Shown here in pieces: positions 41,682 through 52,330 of a stretch of 64,000 bases of DNA; position 1 is the first letter of the stretch, and each line of letters begins with the position of its first letter. A program made the translations under genes and the position numbers. This DNA is from Bryoerythrophyllum caledonicum (taxonomy: Eukaryota > Streptophyta > Bryopsida > Pottiales > Pottiaceae): positions 20,371,406-20,435,405 of the forward strand of contig OZ020514.1 of NCBI GenBank assembly GCA_963971425.1, in the 5' to 3' direction. The notes below the pieces were generated by a model. That model searched no databases and was not told the origin of the DNA. It worked only from the letters and a program-made list of their open reading frames with translations.

Positions 41682-43061
41682 ATGAATACTAAATTTATGC
41701 ATTGGTATGATCAGGGAAAACATCATCGAACCGAAGACGTGAATTCCGACTGGTGTCCTATGAACCTCTATGATGTTGTTTTGTGTGGGCTAAGGAACAT
41801 AGAATGTAATCTAGTTAGTGATCCTCAGCCCACTGCTTTCTTTATGGCTGACAAGGTTGTGGAATGGGGTCTTCATTGGAGGCTTGATAAGAAGCAAAAG
41901 AACATTCTGATTGCGCCAGTGATGGCTATTACAAATGCCGCAGCTCCTGGAGGTCCTTCATACAAGTTATCAACGATGAACATGGAAGTACTAGAGTTAG
42001 TGCACCTCACCGCCACCATTTTTGTAATTGTCATCTCCGAGTTTGTGGCGAGTTCGGACTGTTCCCGGGTGTATGGCTTAGTCATTGACAAAGTAGGTTT
42101 GGTCCCTGCACTAAACAAATCGGTCAAGGACTGGGGATTCACTATATCGAATTCTAATCCCGACGTTTGAAAAATTGTCCAAGGCTGGAAGGAGCTGCAG
42201 GCAAATCGAGATTCGTACAATAGAGACCAACAGAAATCAGCTCCACCTACTCCTCCTAAGAAGAAGCGGTTGTCTTCACTTCTTGCGGCGGAGGGGCCGC
42301 CGAAGAAGAAGTCACAAAGGAAGAAATCGGACCCCAAAGTGGACGAACTGACACTAGCCAAGCCAGTGGGGATGACGAGCAAGACCGTCCGAGGGAAAAC
42401 CGCAAAAGAGTTGCAGCTTGTGAGGACTCTGTATGAAAGAGAGTTCTCAAAACTTCATATTTTTGGTAAGAAGCCAATGAAGGTGTCCCCGCAGTACCCC
42501 ACTAATCTGGTAGTGGACATTGACCGCCTTCACCGAGCTCCTGCCGGTACTGTTGTTTATCGACCACTGGATAAGAAGCGAGTTTTACAGATCATTGACC
42601 AGAAGCGCACAATGTCATTTCAAGCATCACTGCAGCATCTGTACGTGATGCTAGTGAAGGGACATTATCCAGTTCGGAAAGAAGTTTTCAAAGACGTATC
42701 GCACGATGCATACGATTTTTTCAAGGAGCAACCAACATTGAAGGACATCAACCCAAACACAAACTATGTGGTTATAGGCGGGCAACATTGCGTGGCTGCG
42801 CACAGAGTTTCCATTGAGGAGGGTAGTCTCTTGGAAGAAGATGAGAGAGATGCCAAGAGCTTCATCATAACAATCGTCTGGCAGGTTCCCAAAGACAGGA
42901 ACTTAATGTTATACTACTCAAGGGTCCTCAACCAAGATCTTGTTCGCGTTAGATCAGAGGACAACTACCTAACCCTGCTAGGTCTTGCGCATAAGAGTTG
43001 GGTTTCAGCGGGTAGTCCACCTCCATCCAAGAATGGATTGGCACACTCCAATGAGTTCAAG
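41682..43061 (+). pseudogene. decayed multi-exon gene, exon with possible ParB-like segment
   Basis: One frame runs from MNTKFMHWYDQGKHHRTEDV through an in-frame TGA (42168-42170), a lysine-rich stretch (PPKKKRLSSLL, KKKSQRKK: nuclear-localisation-like) and on to the donor AAG|GTGAGT at 43061/43062. The first ATG may not be the true start, because an acceptor (GATCAG before GGAAAAC) lies at about 41709-41715. The segment VVYRPLDKKRVLQIIDQKRT...NYVVIGGQHCVAAHRV has the shape of a ParB/sulfiredoxin-like nucleotide-binding fold, in which a GxH motif is conserved; this is a weak match. I do not recognise the family otherwise. A single nonsense codon in 460 suggests a young pseudogene, or an assembly error. 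Confidence 0.5.
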
Positions 43062-43241
43062 GTGAGTCATTGAAACATTACCCATCACGTTAATGTTTGA
43101 CTTACCGATTCATATACAAGGTATGGACTGATAGTAAGATCTTACGATCCCAACTCAAAGAACCACATGGTCGTCAGGATCGTAGGATCTTACTATCTCC
43201 AAATTTCTCTATTTAACTTCTCACTCCCCATATCCTTGCAG
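43062..43241 (+). other. intron with two palindromes
   Basis: Donor GTGAGTCATT and acceptor CCTTGCAG; the reading frame is kept across it (phase 0 on both sides). Palindromes GATAGTAAGATCTTACGATC (43130-43149) and GATCGTAGGATCTTACTATC (43178-43197). Confidence 0.75.
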
Positions 43242-44686
43242 GCCTGGTCTGATAAACTTCCAGCACTGTTTTCCAACTCGGATTCAAAGATTGTTGAAGA
43301 CAGCAATACATGAATCCCAAAATATCCTCTTCTGTTAGATTCGGAGCCTATTTTCCAGATTTGGTTACAGATCCAAGAGAGCTGGGTACTTGGACTTCTT
43401 CCTGATGCATTTGGGATAAATTCGAGCTTTGTCTCAGGTGTTGATAAGGACTCTGCAGATGACGTCAAGGACAACAAGGATAGGTCAAGGAAGGAGCGTT
43501 TGAAGCAGAAGCGATACGAGGCGAGGGCTCTAAAGCAGAACAACTTGATGCCACTTTATTTCATGTAGGATAGTGACATCGAGAAGATGGCCAAGTTGGT
43601 GATGGCAAAGAAAGTCTCGGTGAAGTCGACGAAGTCGGCAAAGAAGGTACCTGTCCTTCAAGGCCTCGAGAAGGCGTGTCAGACTAAGAAGAAGCATAGA
43701 CTCATCAAGAATGAGTTCATGCACTACTTTTGTAACAAGCCTCTGAGGTGTAAGACATTGAAAGAAGCCTCGTATTCTGAGGATGATTATGTTAAGGCTG
43801 TAGCGGAGTACAAGGTCACCGAAGCCACCATCGAAACGTGGTTTGAGAAGGTTATTAAAGACCTTGCTGGAGAGCGCTTCTTCTTGAAGCGAGGATCCAC
43901 CTTAGCCCCCTCAAACAAGGAGGATGACTTTCCAACTATTCTCAAGATGCTCTTTGATCACTAGAAGGCCATCAAAGAGAATTGAGTTGAAAGCGCTCCA
44001 ACCTCATCCGGATTGTCGCTTTCAGCAAAATATAAATCCGCTTGGATGAACAAGAAATCTGGAGACCTGGCGAAGATTCTACTATTGGGCAGTGACCAGA
44101 TGCTACAATGGACAAAGAAAGACGCAACTGTGGTTATGGTGTACTGCTTTGTCAATCGCAAAGAGAAAGGAAAACCTGATTTTTCAATCATGGAACAGGT
44201 TTTGCGTACTCTGCAGGCCATGGAGCATAAGGATGATAACCAGTTCAGGAGGGTCCGTTATCCAGGTGTGTTTGTCACAGATTGGGCTAGAATGGTGGAT
44301 GTTGCCAACGTTGTAGCTGAGAGGGGCGCAGTCCCTACACAAACGCTACCTTGGTTTCACACCCCACTTTATATATTACCTAGAGGACGGAGGGCTTCGT
44401 GAGTCCATCTCTAGAACCAACGTTGCCATTATACTTCAACTTTGTGTACGGGAACGACTTTAGTTTGGCTGAAGCAGTGTGCTTCCGATGAGCTTTTGGA
44501 AATGAGAAGCCGTTCCAGATAGTGATATGCGCAGCAGATTTTGAGGATGCTTCCAAACAATGGGCTCAACATTCTTATGCCAATTTCAACATCGACGCGG
44601 TTAGCAAGTTGCTTGGCACATTAGGGGCTCCAAACAATCTTATTGTCAACATCGGTGGGGGTCCTTTGATTACAAAGATTGGCCTA
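43242..44686 (+). pseudogene. decayed multi-exon gene, second exon region
   Basis: Continues in phase from the previous exon (AWSDKLPALFSNSDSKIVED) with in-frame stops at 43311, 43566, 43962 and 43983, then a frame change near 44390. Readable parts include a basic helix-like segment (KDRSRKERLKQKRYEARALK), a Lys-rich run (KKVSVKSTKSAKKVPVLQ), SAKYKSAWMNKKSGDLAKILLLG, and a C-terminal run LIVNIGGGPLITKIGL before a donor CTA|GTAAGA. I do not recognise the domains; the glycine run near the end could be a nucleotide- or SAM-binding loop, which is speculation. Confidence 0.45.
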
Positions 44687-44819
44687 GTAAGATGACCGTA
44701 GGATCCTACGATCTCTTTACCTCATCCCTCAATTCATTCAAGTTCTCTTTCCACACTATCTTTACATCGTATGAATTTGTTTTCTGTCATCTAATACAAC
44801 CCACTATTCTCTGTTGCAG
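44687..44819 (+). other. intron with a palindrome 7 bases from the donor
   Basis: Donor GTAAGATGA, acceptor CTGTTGCAG. The palindrome GACCGTAGGATCCTACGATC occupies 44694-44713, so it begins almost at the 5' splice site. Confidence 0.7.
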
Positions 44820-45224
44820 ACTAAAGGAGCACAAGTCATCGAAGTCGTCTTCTCCAGGAATGAAGTGACGAGAGCCGATAAGACAGCGAAAGATATCTGG
44901 GAAAGTGCTCAAACGCTGGCAATAGCGGTACTTGCTATGGCAACCTTGACTGTGAGCGAGAGGAAGAAAAAGAAGATCGCAAGAGGCAAGAAGGTCATAC
45001 CCGTATCCAGCTCTGAGAGTGACTCCTCCAGCGACTCGGACAAGGCACCCTCCGAGAAGGGCACTGATGTAGAGGCGGAGGACATCGAAGTGGCGGATCC
45101 GCCTTTGGATGACAGGCGTCCGGGCAGGTTCAAGACTCCTCGAAGATTGCAGTTGCAAAACCAGGAGCAGATCAACTTGACTCCTCCCTCTTCTACACAA
45201 CTCGGTGCCCTTGAGACCACCATT
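44820..45224 (+). pseudogene. decayed multi-exon gene, acidic/serine-rich exon
   Basis: An open frame reads TKGAQVIEVVFSRNEVTRADKTAKDIWESAQTL and continues into a charged tail (KKKKIARGKK, SSSESDSSSDSDKAPSEKG, DVEAEDIEVADPP). A donor-like ATT|GTATGA lies at 45224/45225; without splicing it stops at 45228. The composition suggests a disordered, possibly nuclear, linker. The next short exon would be 45384-45437. Confidence 0.5.
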
Positions 45225-45383
45225 GTATGATACACACGCTAAATTTTATCTCTGTCAACGGACAAATTGTATCTAGGACAATTGTATATAACAATAACCA
45301 TGTGAACTGATCAGCAATGTACTGTGGTTAATTTTTTGTTTGCATATTCGTTGTATTCATTATCATATCCCAACTCCATGCAG

Positions 45384-46518
45384 GAAACTACGGAAGTTCA
45401 TGATCGGCATCTGCGTACTTCATCTTCTGAGCCGCCGGTATGAATAACATTGCTCTGCCTGTAGTTTATACAACTTGGAATATATGTATCGATGGATCCA
45501 TTTTACGCGATATAGTCATCTGTTACTACTCGAAGAGTGGTTTAGGATCGTAAGATCCTCCTATCCCTGCTTCTCTTTCCTTGTAGAGATTTATTCTTAC
45601 CAGGTTCTCATCGTTGTTGTTGTGCATAGATGCTTCGGTGCACAAAGCACTTTGTCCTACACCCCCTTTCAGCCATCTTGATCTTCAGTTTTTCATTAGT
45701 AGTTCCCAACTGGGACAACAACTTGACTGACCTTATTTCATTGCCGCAACATTTCCAAATTGCTCATGACGATCATGTGCCGTCTACTTCAGCAACGGCG
45801 GAGCATGTCTACGCCCATGGCGATTCACCTATGCATGATATCGACTATGTCAATGCCAGCACAATTTATGAAGAGGAGGATAGCAGCCTTTAGGCTCTAG
45901 TTAACGACTTGCCCGATGAGTGCCATGAGGACCTAAGTTGTCGAGGAGGTGAACTTCTGGAGGTGAGTTCTGGTCTAGATCAGGAGAGGACAAGAAGAGA
46001 AGAAGAGGCGTCGTTGCTCACGGAGGAAGAGTTACTTGCTCCTCAAACCAGGATGACTGTCAAGAGTGTACCAACTTTATAGCCAAGAAGATCGGACATG
46101 CTTCATTCCTCGTCGTCTAGACCTACACCGATGGAGATAGAACCATCATCTCATCCTTCCTCTAGCTAGGACATGGAGACTACAACGGATCCTGAGCAAC
46201 ACTCTGCCGCGAATACACTTGCTAGGTTACAGGACATTGATCCGACTATTTCACCCTCAGAAAGTAACGCGCCGTTCAATAGGGAGCTTATCATAGGCAT
46301 ATCCGAGGAGGCTAGTCAGTCGCTATGGGCCTTCAGCCCTCCTAGGAATGTTTTGAATGCACCTATTGTTGAGGACTACTTGGATGACCCTTTGAATTTC
46401 AGTCAAGAAATTCAGCCAACAACCTTTAGGATCGTCCCAAGACATGATGTTGAGGCTGATGCTGCTGAAAAGGTTCTTCCATCCGCACAACATACCGATG
46501 CAGGACCCTCTGCAGAAG
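45384..46518 (+). pseudogene. decayed multi-exon gene, linker exons
   Basis: A short exon 45384-45437 (ETTEVHDRHLRTSSSEPP) sits between CATGCAG and GTATGAATA. An intron follows that holds a palindrome at 45546-45565. Then come acidic, Ser/Pro-rich stretches at about 45720-45892 and 45900-46518 (stops at about 45892, 46080 and 46168), the last ending QHTDAGPSAE before a donor GAAG|GTATGT. No domain recognised. It may be the disordered link between the N-terminal part and the FCP1-like domains. Confidence 0.4.
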
Positions 46519-46824
46519 GTATGTGGCTATTAAATTCTACCATCTTGTTGTTTTTTGTGTATCTTTTATGTTCTATGTTCACACTATTATCCTCAGGGGA
46601 TATCACGATTGGCAATCCTTACGGCCATGGTAGGATCTTACAATCCCTTTGGGGAGTGTAGTATTTTTCGTTTCCACTGGGATGGTAGGATCCTACAATT
46701 TCAATGGGATAGTAGGATTCTACTACCCTCGAGCATTGTTGTCTTGAATGCTGGCAATGTATAAGCATTATGAAAGGCTTATGGGTCGTGTATTCTTCAC
46801 TAATGACCTCCTTTTTTTGGGCAG
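46519..46824 (+). other. intron with three palindromes
   Basis: Donor GTATGTGGC, acceptor TTTGGGCAG. Palindromes at 46626-46645, 46681-46700 (GATGGTAGGATCCTACAATT) and 46708-46727 (GATAGTAGGATTCTACTACC). Confidence 0.7.
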
Positions 46825-47657
46825 GGGAGATGTGGGAGACTGCTCAACGTCGTGAAAAGGTTCCATTATTGGTGGCACATAAGGGCTCTGGTTCCTCTAG
46901 AGAAGGTATGATCTAGACAATTCTACTCCTTATTATTAGTTTTCTATATTGGAGACTCATTCTTGCAACGTTGGTTTTCTGCAGGAAAACTTAGTGCACC
47001 CGCCATTAAATGAGCCCCTAGATCAACAAAGGTAAGGCAACCTTGGTACACTGTTGTGCTGGACTTGAATGGATTTCTGATTCACAGAGTGTATGATAAG
47101 GGACAAAAAACCGTGTGCAAATTTTCTGAAGGTGCTGACAAATAAGGCTAATGTCGTGGTATGGAGTTGCGCCATGAGGAAAAATGTTGATAGCATGTTA
47201 CACGTGGCTTTGGGTAGTTCTACTATAAAGCTAGATGACTAAACAGTTATGTCACAATCTGATATTACGGAGTCAAGCTTTTCGAGAGCGGGAAACAACG
47301 TTGAGAAGAAGTACATGCTCAAGGACCTCGAAAACGTTAGAAAATATGTTGACCACGTAGACCTCAATCTAAAATTGTTCATTGACGTGAGCCTGGAGAA
47401 GAACCTCCTCAACAATGAGTTCAGTGCGATTCATCCTCAAACGTGGACAGGTGACCTGCAGGACAAGTTCCTCATGAACACTATGCTTTCATGGCTCGAG
47501 AATATGTTTTCTTCAAATCTCTCTGTGGCCGAATATGTCCGTAACCATCCCCTTTCCGGATGTCCGGTTCCTGGAGAATTTTGGTCCAGTGCGTTGGCTC
47601 AGAACATCGTAATTGGGTGTTCTCGAAAATGGAATTCTAGAGTCGGGGCATTTCAAT
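46825..47657 (+). pseudogene. FCP1/NIF-like HAD phosphatase domain, first copy
   Basis: After short exons (46825-46905, and 46985 onward following a TTCTGCAG acceptor), the text YTVVLDLNGFLIHRVYDKG begins an FCP1/NLI-interacting-factor-like domain. It continues as FLKVLTNKANVVVWSCAMRKNV, then KYMLKDLENVRKYV, NLKLFIDVSLEKNLLNNEFSAIHPQTWTGD and SNLSVAEYVRNHPL, ending at TGA 47657-47659. The family's DxDxT catalytic motif is DLNGF here: the second Asp and the Thr are missing, so activity on phospho-Ser substrates such as RNA polymerase II tails is unlikely. A one-base frame change near 47125 and a TAA at about 47238 also break it. Confidence 0.6.
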
Positions 47658-47816
47658 GACTAGTCACTCGTATCGGTGATGTGTATATTTTGTATATTTT
47701 GTTTCAATATAAATTTGTAGGATGTACCTCTTTTTTATCAGACACTCTTCAGTATTGAGGCCATCATCTTATTATGAATATTATTAATCGCAATATCTCC
47801 CATGAATTATCCTTAG

Positions 47817-47990
47817 GGTGGTAGGATCCTACGACCCTGAGGAATGTAGTAGTTAAGGATATTGTATGATTTTTGTGATGCGGATAGCAGTGTGGTAGGA
47901 TCCTACGACCCTCATGGATGGAGTAGTTAAGGATCTTGTATGGATGATTTGTTTGTAGTATGGATGGCAGTGTGGTGGGATCCTACGATC
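47817..47990. repeat. three palindromes between the two FCP1-like domains
   Basis: Members at 47817-47836, 47891-47910 (TGTGGTAGGATCCTACGACC) and 47971-47990. They lie in the gap between the first FCP1-like stop and the second domain, which has an acceptor-like GATCACAG at 48025-48032. Confidence 0.8.
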
Positions 47991-48032
47991 CATGATGTTG
48001 TTTATAACTTCTATCTTTCTCTATGATCACAG

Positions 48033-48608
48033 CGACGCGACGACTCGACAAAAGTTATCGTGTCGTCTGTCAACGGATTGCTATGTTTCGAGCAATACAA
48101 TAACTGTTCCCCGCGACGCTTCAATCGGAACAACATCATTGTTTGGCCTGGTCTCCTAGAGTTCTTCACTATACTTCTGAGGTCCTTCCAAGTTGGTATA
48201 TGGTCGTCCATGGTCCCCGCGCGCGTGAAGAAGGTCCTTGAAGTCGTCCTCCCCAAAGACATAAGGTCAAGACTTCTTTTTTGTCATGGACGAAACAATT
48301 GTTCAAGGCCACAATTGTATCCTTTCTGTGACAAGGATCTTAAGAGACTCTCAACGGACCGGAAGACGAAGCAATTTTGTCTTCCTCACAAAATGTTGAT
48401 GGTTGATGACTAGCCAACACGTCATGTCTTCAACGGAGACCTCGCTTGCTACTTTCCGAAGTCATGGCATGGTGAAATGACCTTACCCAATACATCCAAT
48501 GTTATACCTAATATTGGCACAACGTTGCTTCCGTTCATCCTTCCACTGCAATCTTACGCCTCGGTGAAGGAGTATCTGGAGGGGGCACCCGATGGATGTA
48601 AAGTTTAA
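48033..48608 (+). pseudogene. FCP1/NIF-like HAD phosphatase domain, second copy
   Basis: The frame reads STKVIVSSVNGLLCFEQYNN, then NNIIVWPGLLEFFTILLRSFQVGIWSSM, LLFCHGRNNC, FCDKDLKRLSTD, KMLMVDD, a TAG at 48411-48413, and on in the same frame through SYASVKEYLEGAPDG to a TAA at 48606-48608. The RPGLxEFL, VxIWSS, DL and (V)DD blocks are those of FCP1-homology domains. The DxDxT motif is replaced by SSVNG, so both catalytic aspartates are gone. Two such domains side by side suggest a tandem pseudophosphatase architecture or two related decayed genes. Confidence 0.55.
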
Positions 48609-48814
48609 TCGTAGACTGCTTGAACCATTACACTTTGAGCGAGTGTTACGAAGTACGTAGTCGGTTCCCTACATTGAGTTGTGTTGGCGTTGGTTTTCAT
48701 CCAGTTTATTCTATGAATATATTTTTTTGATAGTCATTACCGCCATTCTCCACGCCTATTTGGTTGCTTATTTTTTTGATGTGTACTATATTGATTGCCC
48801 TACATGTATTGTTA

Positions 48815-49046
48815 GACCGTAGAATCTTACTATGTACGCTATGTATCTTGAGCGAGTATTACAAAGTATGTAGCTGCTTCCCTACATTTAGTTCTTCAAC
48901 GGCTTACTTTTGTTCGGTATACTCTATGAGTAAAGTTGTCAGTGGTTCTTACCCCCATTCTCCGCGTCTAATTGAATGCTTCTTTGTTTGACGTGTACTA
49001 CATCGATTGCCCTACATGTGTTGTTAGATTGTAGGATCCCACTATG
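48815..49046. repeat. palindromes in the 3' flank of the FCP1-like region
   Basis: GACCGTAGAATCTTACTATG (48815-48834) and GATTGTAGGATCCCACTATG (49027-49046). They are embedded in a partly duplicated stretch: TGTACTAxATxGATTGCCCTACATGT occurs at about 48782 and 48993. Confidence 0.7.
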
Positions 49047-51827
49047 TAAGCTATGTATCTTGGATCGCCAGATCCCACTACATTGGTTGATGCCTTTTTA
49101 AACTTCATCCCTAAGTGAATGTTGTTTTATCCCTAATCTGTAGGCTCAATCCTATATTTATTAAAATATTTGTGATGCCAATGGTAAGACCGTATGATCT
49201 CATGATCTTGCTTTCTATATCAAGAATTAATTCTAAGTCCAGAATTCTTCTTAAAAACCACATTTACTTAAATGTCGCATGTATCTTCACTCTTTCACTT
49301 GCATGACTTAAGTTCTATAACTCAGACTTAAGTTCTACCATTTATACTTAAGTTCTCACTCACTCTAGACTTAAGTTTTCTTATTTACACATGCATAAGA
49401 CTCCCGTCTTATGTCTTGATACTTAAGTTTCCACACTTAAAACTTAAGTCTTACATCAATTACTTATGCATTCCTCACTTTAATGCATTGAGTTTCTTAC
49501 TCCAAATTAACTCCTAAATGCTTCACTCACATTTAGAAATATTACTTTAACATCTACAATGTCACTTTGACATAGTAAGGGTCTTTCCCTAACTTAATCT
49601 CTTGAAGATTTAATATAAAGTATGCACATACCACTTACATGCAATATATTAAATTGATTCCATTAACACACATAATTTCATGCCACATGAACAATTAGGA
49701 TGATATCCTAATTTCTACAATGAAGATCTAAATAAATAATGCATTTATGCACATTTATCCACAATGCACATTTATGCATTATTTATTCACATTTATGCAT
49801 TGTGGATAAATTCATAATGCAAGGAATTTATCCACAATTAATACCTCATGCATACAATTGCAATAACAAAACACAATGTCAAATTTATTCTATGAAGATC
49901 TAATATTATTGCAATTATACATATTATTCAAGTCACACACACAAGACTTTACTTATGCAAATTCAATAATAATTATATATATATATATAAAATTAACTAC
50001 TTTTACAACATTAAGAGTCATCAGCTAGCTTTATTACCTAAAGCTATGGCTCACTCCAATCTTCCTTCAAGGAATTGCTATGGTAATGGCCAAGAATGCT
50101 AAAAATTCAAGCTATTCATTCTAGTCTAATTCCAAGAGGCACACCTCTTGGAAAACGATTTTCCCTATAATTAACCATTGAGATTAATTCCACTAAATCC
50201 TCACATCTATTCATAAAAGGCACACCCTTCCCAAAGGATGCAAGTTCAACCTTTTTCCCATTATTTTCTAATTCTTGGATATGAATAGACACTTTTTGGT
50301 TAATTAACTACTCAGTGTAAATTGAATCATTAATTATTTAATTCTCGATATATCTACAATCCTTTTTACACTTGATTTTTTATTTTTAAAACTTTTTTTA
50401 GAATTTAGGCTCTACATAGCCCCATTCTTTGCTCGGAGGCGTCCTCGTCGACTTCAACGACCTTGGTCCTTGAACTTAATCTTTTGCACTCCATCTCGTA
50501 CTTTATTATCTTTAAAGTCTCCACGTAGCTTTTTTCTTTTTTCTTTGTAAAGATTGTTGATTGTCTTTATTTGCTTTCCATGCTTCAACTTTAATAAGTA
50601 TGTCTCATACATACCAAGTCGTTAAGTTTCTTATGAACTTAACTCTTTTGCTTTAGTCTTCCACTTAAGACTTTAATTTCAACTTTAAATTTTCCATTCT
50701 ATTTTAGATCTTTTTTTTACTTTTATTGCTTTTCAAATATTTCTCTTCAATTTAATTTTTCTTTTGAATCTATGTTAAGTCTTCACTCGCAATCATTGTT
50801 TTTTTTTTTAATTTCTTCATTCTTTCTTCTTTACTTTCTATTTTTCTTCATCATTTCACTTTTTTTTTTCATCATTTTTTCTTTTTCTTTTTAAGCTTTG
50901 GAAAATTAGCACTCATTAGTACTCACATCACTAAATTAGTATGTTAGTAGTTTGTGTCCTCACTACTAATTACTAATTCTATATTGCTAATTTCCTTACT
51001 TTCTTTTCTTTCTTTTACTTTTTCATTCAATTTTAGTTGAAGTTTCTAAGTCATACAATTAAGTAGTGCGTATATCACGTCACTACTAGTTGTGCTAACT
51101 ATCTTTTTCTATTCTATTCTCTCTTAACGTAAGATTCTCTCATTATGTTATCATGTTCTTTTTTCCTTTCTTCTATATTCCCATTTATTTCAATTTTTAT
51201 TTTTACAACATATTTTTAGATTCGGGAGTTTGAGTACTACACTATTTACCTTGACTTGCTGCATCATTAAATTTTTGAGATTTACTTTTAATCCTATCAC
51301 ATCCTGATTAGATCCACTCACGCTTCATTTGGAGTTAATAGATTCTAAACTAAAATGTTTCTCATCCATTTTGTTTCATCTCTCTCTACTGCATCTAAAT
51401 TTACTTTTCCTTACATATTAAGTCCCTCTTGAGATACAATAGGTATATTCTTGTCTAATTGTTCATTTGTTATTGTTATAAAATTTTCTTTATGCCATAC
51501 CTAGACTCAAGGTTCTATTCAAATTGTTCTTTCTTAAAATACTCACTTTGTATTTTACCACTTATTTTTCAATTTTATCTTTTTTCTTTAGACATTTTAA
51601 GTTGCTATCCTATTTGTTCTTTTTATTCTAACTTGGATTACCTTAAGATTATCGACGCACATATCCTCTTTCTTCAATTTTTATTTTTTTATTTTTTTAA
51701 TAATAATATTTCAGCGAGGGATACCCGTCCCAAGTGCAGACTCGCAATCACGCTCCATTTCGGATCAAGCATATCCTCCAACCAATCATCGCATCCTACA
51801 ACCTGGCGCTATACGCTATTCAAGAAT
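49047..51827. other. AT- and pyrimidine-rich non-coding DNA
   Basis: No gene seen. 49305-49455 carries six or more ACTTAAGT words. 49753-49811 holds a perfect 16-bp inverted repeat. 49976-49990 is a short (AT)n tract. 50500-51700 is strongly pyrimidine-rich on the plus strand (TTTCTT words). Confidence 0.6.
49753..49811. repeat. perfect 16-bp inverted repeat, 27-base loop
   Basis: ATTTATCCACAATGCA at 49753-49768 is exactly complementary to TGCATTGTGGATAAAT at 49796-49811. Neighbouring words (TTTATGCATT, TTTATCCACAAT) are partial copies. Confidence 0.85.
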
Positions 51828-52320
51828 TCACAAAAGAACTGCGACATTTGATGGCAGCTCCTTGATCACAATGTTGTAGAACCTCTGGATGTCCTAGAGC
51901 ATGCGCTTGTCTTTTTTCGTCACAAAGTTGATGGCTACTTCTTGGCGTTCAAAATGCCCACTGCGTTCAATACGATACATATAGTTCTCCGGCTGTGTCG
52001 GCAGGTCGTAGTTGATCACCTGCGACACCTACTGCACGTCGATATCACGCGCCAACAGCTCGGTTGGGATCAACACTCGAGATGAGTCGGATCGGAACTC
52101 GTGCATAATGATGTTGCAAGTATTCTAGTTCATATCTCCATGTGTGGCCAATACCTTGTGTTCGCGAGCGCGCATCATGTCTGCGAGTCCATCTTTTGCT
52201 CCTCCCAATTCACATTTACATAGAACTGTTTGATACCTTGCATGTTCAGCTCGTCTCTTTCCACCACAATCTTCACCTGCTCAATCTACTAGGACAGCTC
52301 CCTAATCGAAACTAGCATCA
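51828..52320 (-). pseudogene. eIF4A DEAD-box RNA helicase retropseudogene fragment
   Basis: Read on the minus strand, the text REL...IEQVK (degraded form of the TRELAQQIEKV motif) is followed directly by VERDELNMQGIKQFYVNV, then [86 protein letters not shown] and the C-terminus DIQRFYNIVIKELPSN, with the stop at 51830-51828. This is the conserved C-terminal helicase half of translation initiation factor eIF4A, in the right order and ending at the normal C-terminus. Many stops, frame changes and internal deletions are present, and no introns separate the motifs, so it is most likely a processed pseudogene. It is too broken to show as an ORF. Confidence 0.88.
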
Positions 52321-52330
52321 ACGCTTAGCA

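Noticed and set aside
44600-44690. SAM-dependent methyltransferase motif in LIVNIGGGPLITKIG
   Set aside because: A single glycine-rich stretch is not enough; none of the other methyltransferase motifs can be placed.
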